Positions 62,864 to 64,000 of a stretch of DNA of 64,000 nt are shown piece by piece (position 1 is the first letter of the stretch; each line of letters opens with the position of its first letter). The notes beneath the pieces are model-generated. The model was given only the letters and a program-made list of their open reading frames with translations. It did not search any database and was not told where the DNA came from. The stretch spans positions 130,232-194,231 of the forward strand of contig NZ_JAMFTN010000014.1 in the NCBI RefSeq assembly GCF_023922585.1. The letters run 5' to 3'. The position numbers were made by a program, and so were the translations under genes. This DNA is from Aliidiomarina quisquiliarum. GTDB lineage: Bacteria; Pseudomonadota; Gammaproteobacteria; Enterobacterales; Alteromonadaceae.

Positions 62864-64000
62864 ATGTCAATTGAAAAATCAACCATTATTTATACCGAAA
62901 CAGACGAAGCACCGCGCTTAGCTACGTATTCTTTACTGCCAATTATTCAGGCCTTTACCAAAGCAGCCGGCATTTCTGTTGAAACCCGTGACATTTCACT
63001 TGCGGGCCGTGTTATTGCCTTATTTCCAGACTATTTAAAAGAAGAACAACGTATTGCCGACGCTTTAGCAGAACTAGGCGAATTGGCCAAAAAGCCTGAA
63101 GCGAACATTATTAAATTACCCAATATTAGTGCTTCTATTCCGCAGCTTGTGGCCACTATTAAAGAGTTACAAAGCCAAGGTTACGCTATTCCAGATTATC
63201 CGTTTGATCCACAAACCGACGAAGAAAAAGACGTGCGTGCCCGTTATGCACGAGTGCTCGGTTCTGCTGTAAACCCGGTGTTGCGTGAAGGCAACTCAGA
63301 CCGCCGTGCACCGGCGTCGGTGAAAAACTATGTGAAAAACCATCCACACCGCATGGGTGCATGGGCAAGCGACTCTAAAACTCATGTGGCGCACATGGAC
63401 GACGGCGACTTTTATGCCAGCGAGCAGTCGAAAACCTTTGCTGCAGCAGACGATTTAAAAGTAGTGCTTAACCACAACGGCCAGCAAACCGTATTGAAAG
63501 AGTCGACCAAAGTATTGGCTGGCGAAGTAGTTGACGCTGCAGTAATGAGTAAAAACAAGCTGCAGGCATTTTTTGAACAGGCCACTACAGACGCGAAAAA
63601 AGAAGACGTGCTGCTTTCACTGCACTTAAAAGCCACCATGATGAAAGTGTCTGACCCAATTATGTTTGGTCATGCGGTACGGGTGTATTACAAAGACATT
63701 ATGCAGAAATATGCCACCGAGTTAGCCGACATTGCCTTCGACGCAACCAACGGTATTGGCGACTTGTACGCCAAGCTAGACAAACTACCGACAGAAACAG
63801 CAGCGGCTATTGAAGCTGACATGAAAGCGGTGTACGAGAAAAACCCAGCATTAGCGATGGTTAACTCAGACAAGGGTATTACCAACCTACATGTGCCGAG
63901 CGACATTATTATAGACGCTTCGATGCCAGCCATGATCCGCGATTCGGGTAAAATGTGGACCCCAGATAACACCCAAAAAGACACCAAAGCAATGATTCCA
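62864..64000 (+). CDS. icd: Monomeric NADP-dependent isocitrate dehydrogenase (3' end outside window)
   Basis: The frame starts with [19 protein letters not shown] and stays open to the last base (379 codons). It matches the monomeric (about 740-residue) type: [53 protein letters not shown]. It converts isocitrate to 2-oxoglutarate with NADP+ in the TCA cycle. ATAGGAATGACT precedes the ATG. About half the protein is visible. Confidence 0.95.
   Translation, partial: MSIEKSTIIYTETDEAPRLATYSLLPIIQAFTKAAGISVETRDISLAGRVIALFPDYLKEEQRIADALAELGELAKKPEANIIKLPNISASIPQLVATIKELQSQGYAIPDYPFDPQTDEEKDVRARYARVLGSAVNPVLREGNSDRRAPASVKNYVKNHPHRMGAWASDSKTHVAHMDDGDFYASEQSKTFAAADDLKVVLNHNGQQTVLKESTKVLAGEVVDAAVMSKNKLQAFFEQATTDAKKEDVLLSLHLKATMMKVSDPIMFGHAVRVYYKDIMQKYATELADIAFDATNGIGDLYAKLDKLPTETAAAIEADMKAVYEKNPALAMVNSDKGITNLHVPSDIIIDASMPAMIRDSGKMWTPDNTQKDTKAMIP

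Overview
The window is a 64 kb piece of a gammaproteobacterial chromosome. It encodes ADP-heptose synthesis, Rnk, RluF, a BcsG remnant, a TonB receptor with a Fur-type box, IscR and SUF genes, and monomeric isocitrate dehydrogenase. The mix fits a free-living, respiring, probably aquatic member of the Alteromonadales or a neighbouring order; the genus cannot be named from what is visible. No rRNA, phage, insertion sequence or CRISPR array was seen. The first and last genes run off the ends of the window.

Layout. 1-3.7 kb: two c-di-GMP phosphodiesterase-type proteins with decayed GGDEF domains. 3.7-8.2 kb: a beta-CASP metallo-hydrolase, AidB, TrxC and a SIMPL protein. 8.5-11.6 kb: an accessory island that I read as an integron cassette array without an integrase (CALIN). 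It has four attC-like sites in one orientation, each placed directly after a one-gene cassette, then a RelBE/ParDE-type toxin-antitoxin pair; a tRNA-Val(GAC) gene follows. 12.2-18.5 kb: an intact diguanylate cyclase, a three-gene cluster built round a cytochrome b/molybdopterin fusion protein, a MATE transporter lacking its N-terminus, and a 2-hydroxyacid dehydrogenase lacking its catalytic arginine. 18.8-20.1 kb: a HigBA locus whose toxin has lost its C-terminal half, and a second YefM/RelE-like pair.

20-31 kb: an MDR reductase, a lipoprotein, the overlapping ADP-heptose operon gmhA-hldE-heptosyltransferase-gmhB, an orphan cyanase, an rRNA methyltransferase, a ZIP transporter, small conserved proteins, and a bcsG (cellulose phosphoethanolamine transferase) pseudogene with three separate lesions. 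31-49 kb: a WYL regulator with a phosphoesterase, RluF, a TonB receptor, Rnk, a HEPN protein, acyl-CoA synthetase, a secreted trypsin-like protease with two C-terminal repeats, a VIT-family transporter, a Sel1-repeat protein, a cold-shock protein and a CASTOR-like channel.

49-60.5 kb: iron-sulfur and sulfide metabolism. sufBCDS, an A-type carrier and sufT form one operon; a SulP transporter, sufE, iscR and a sulfide:quinone-reductase-like gene with a membrane protein and a porin follow. Near-identical IscR-type boxes lie before sufB and before iscR, which suggests that IscR controls both SUF and itself. The window ends with an S9 peptidase and the 5' half of monomeric isocitrate dehydrogenase.

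The strongest candidates for something undescribed are the unknown cassette proteins (one with a PD-(D/E)XK-like motif) and the cytochrome b/molybdopterin fusion cluster. Several loci (bcsG, higB, MATE) show recent gene decay.
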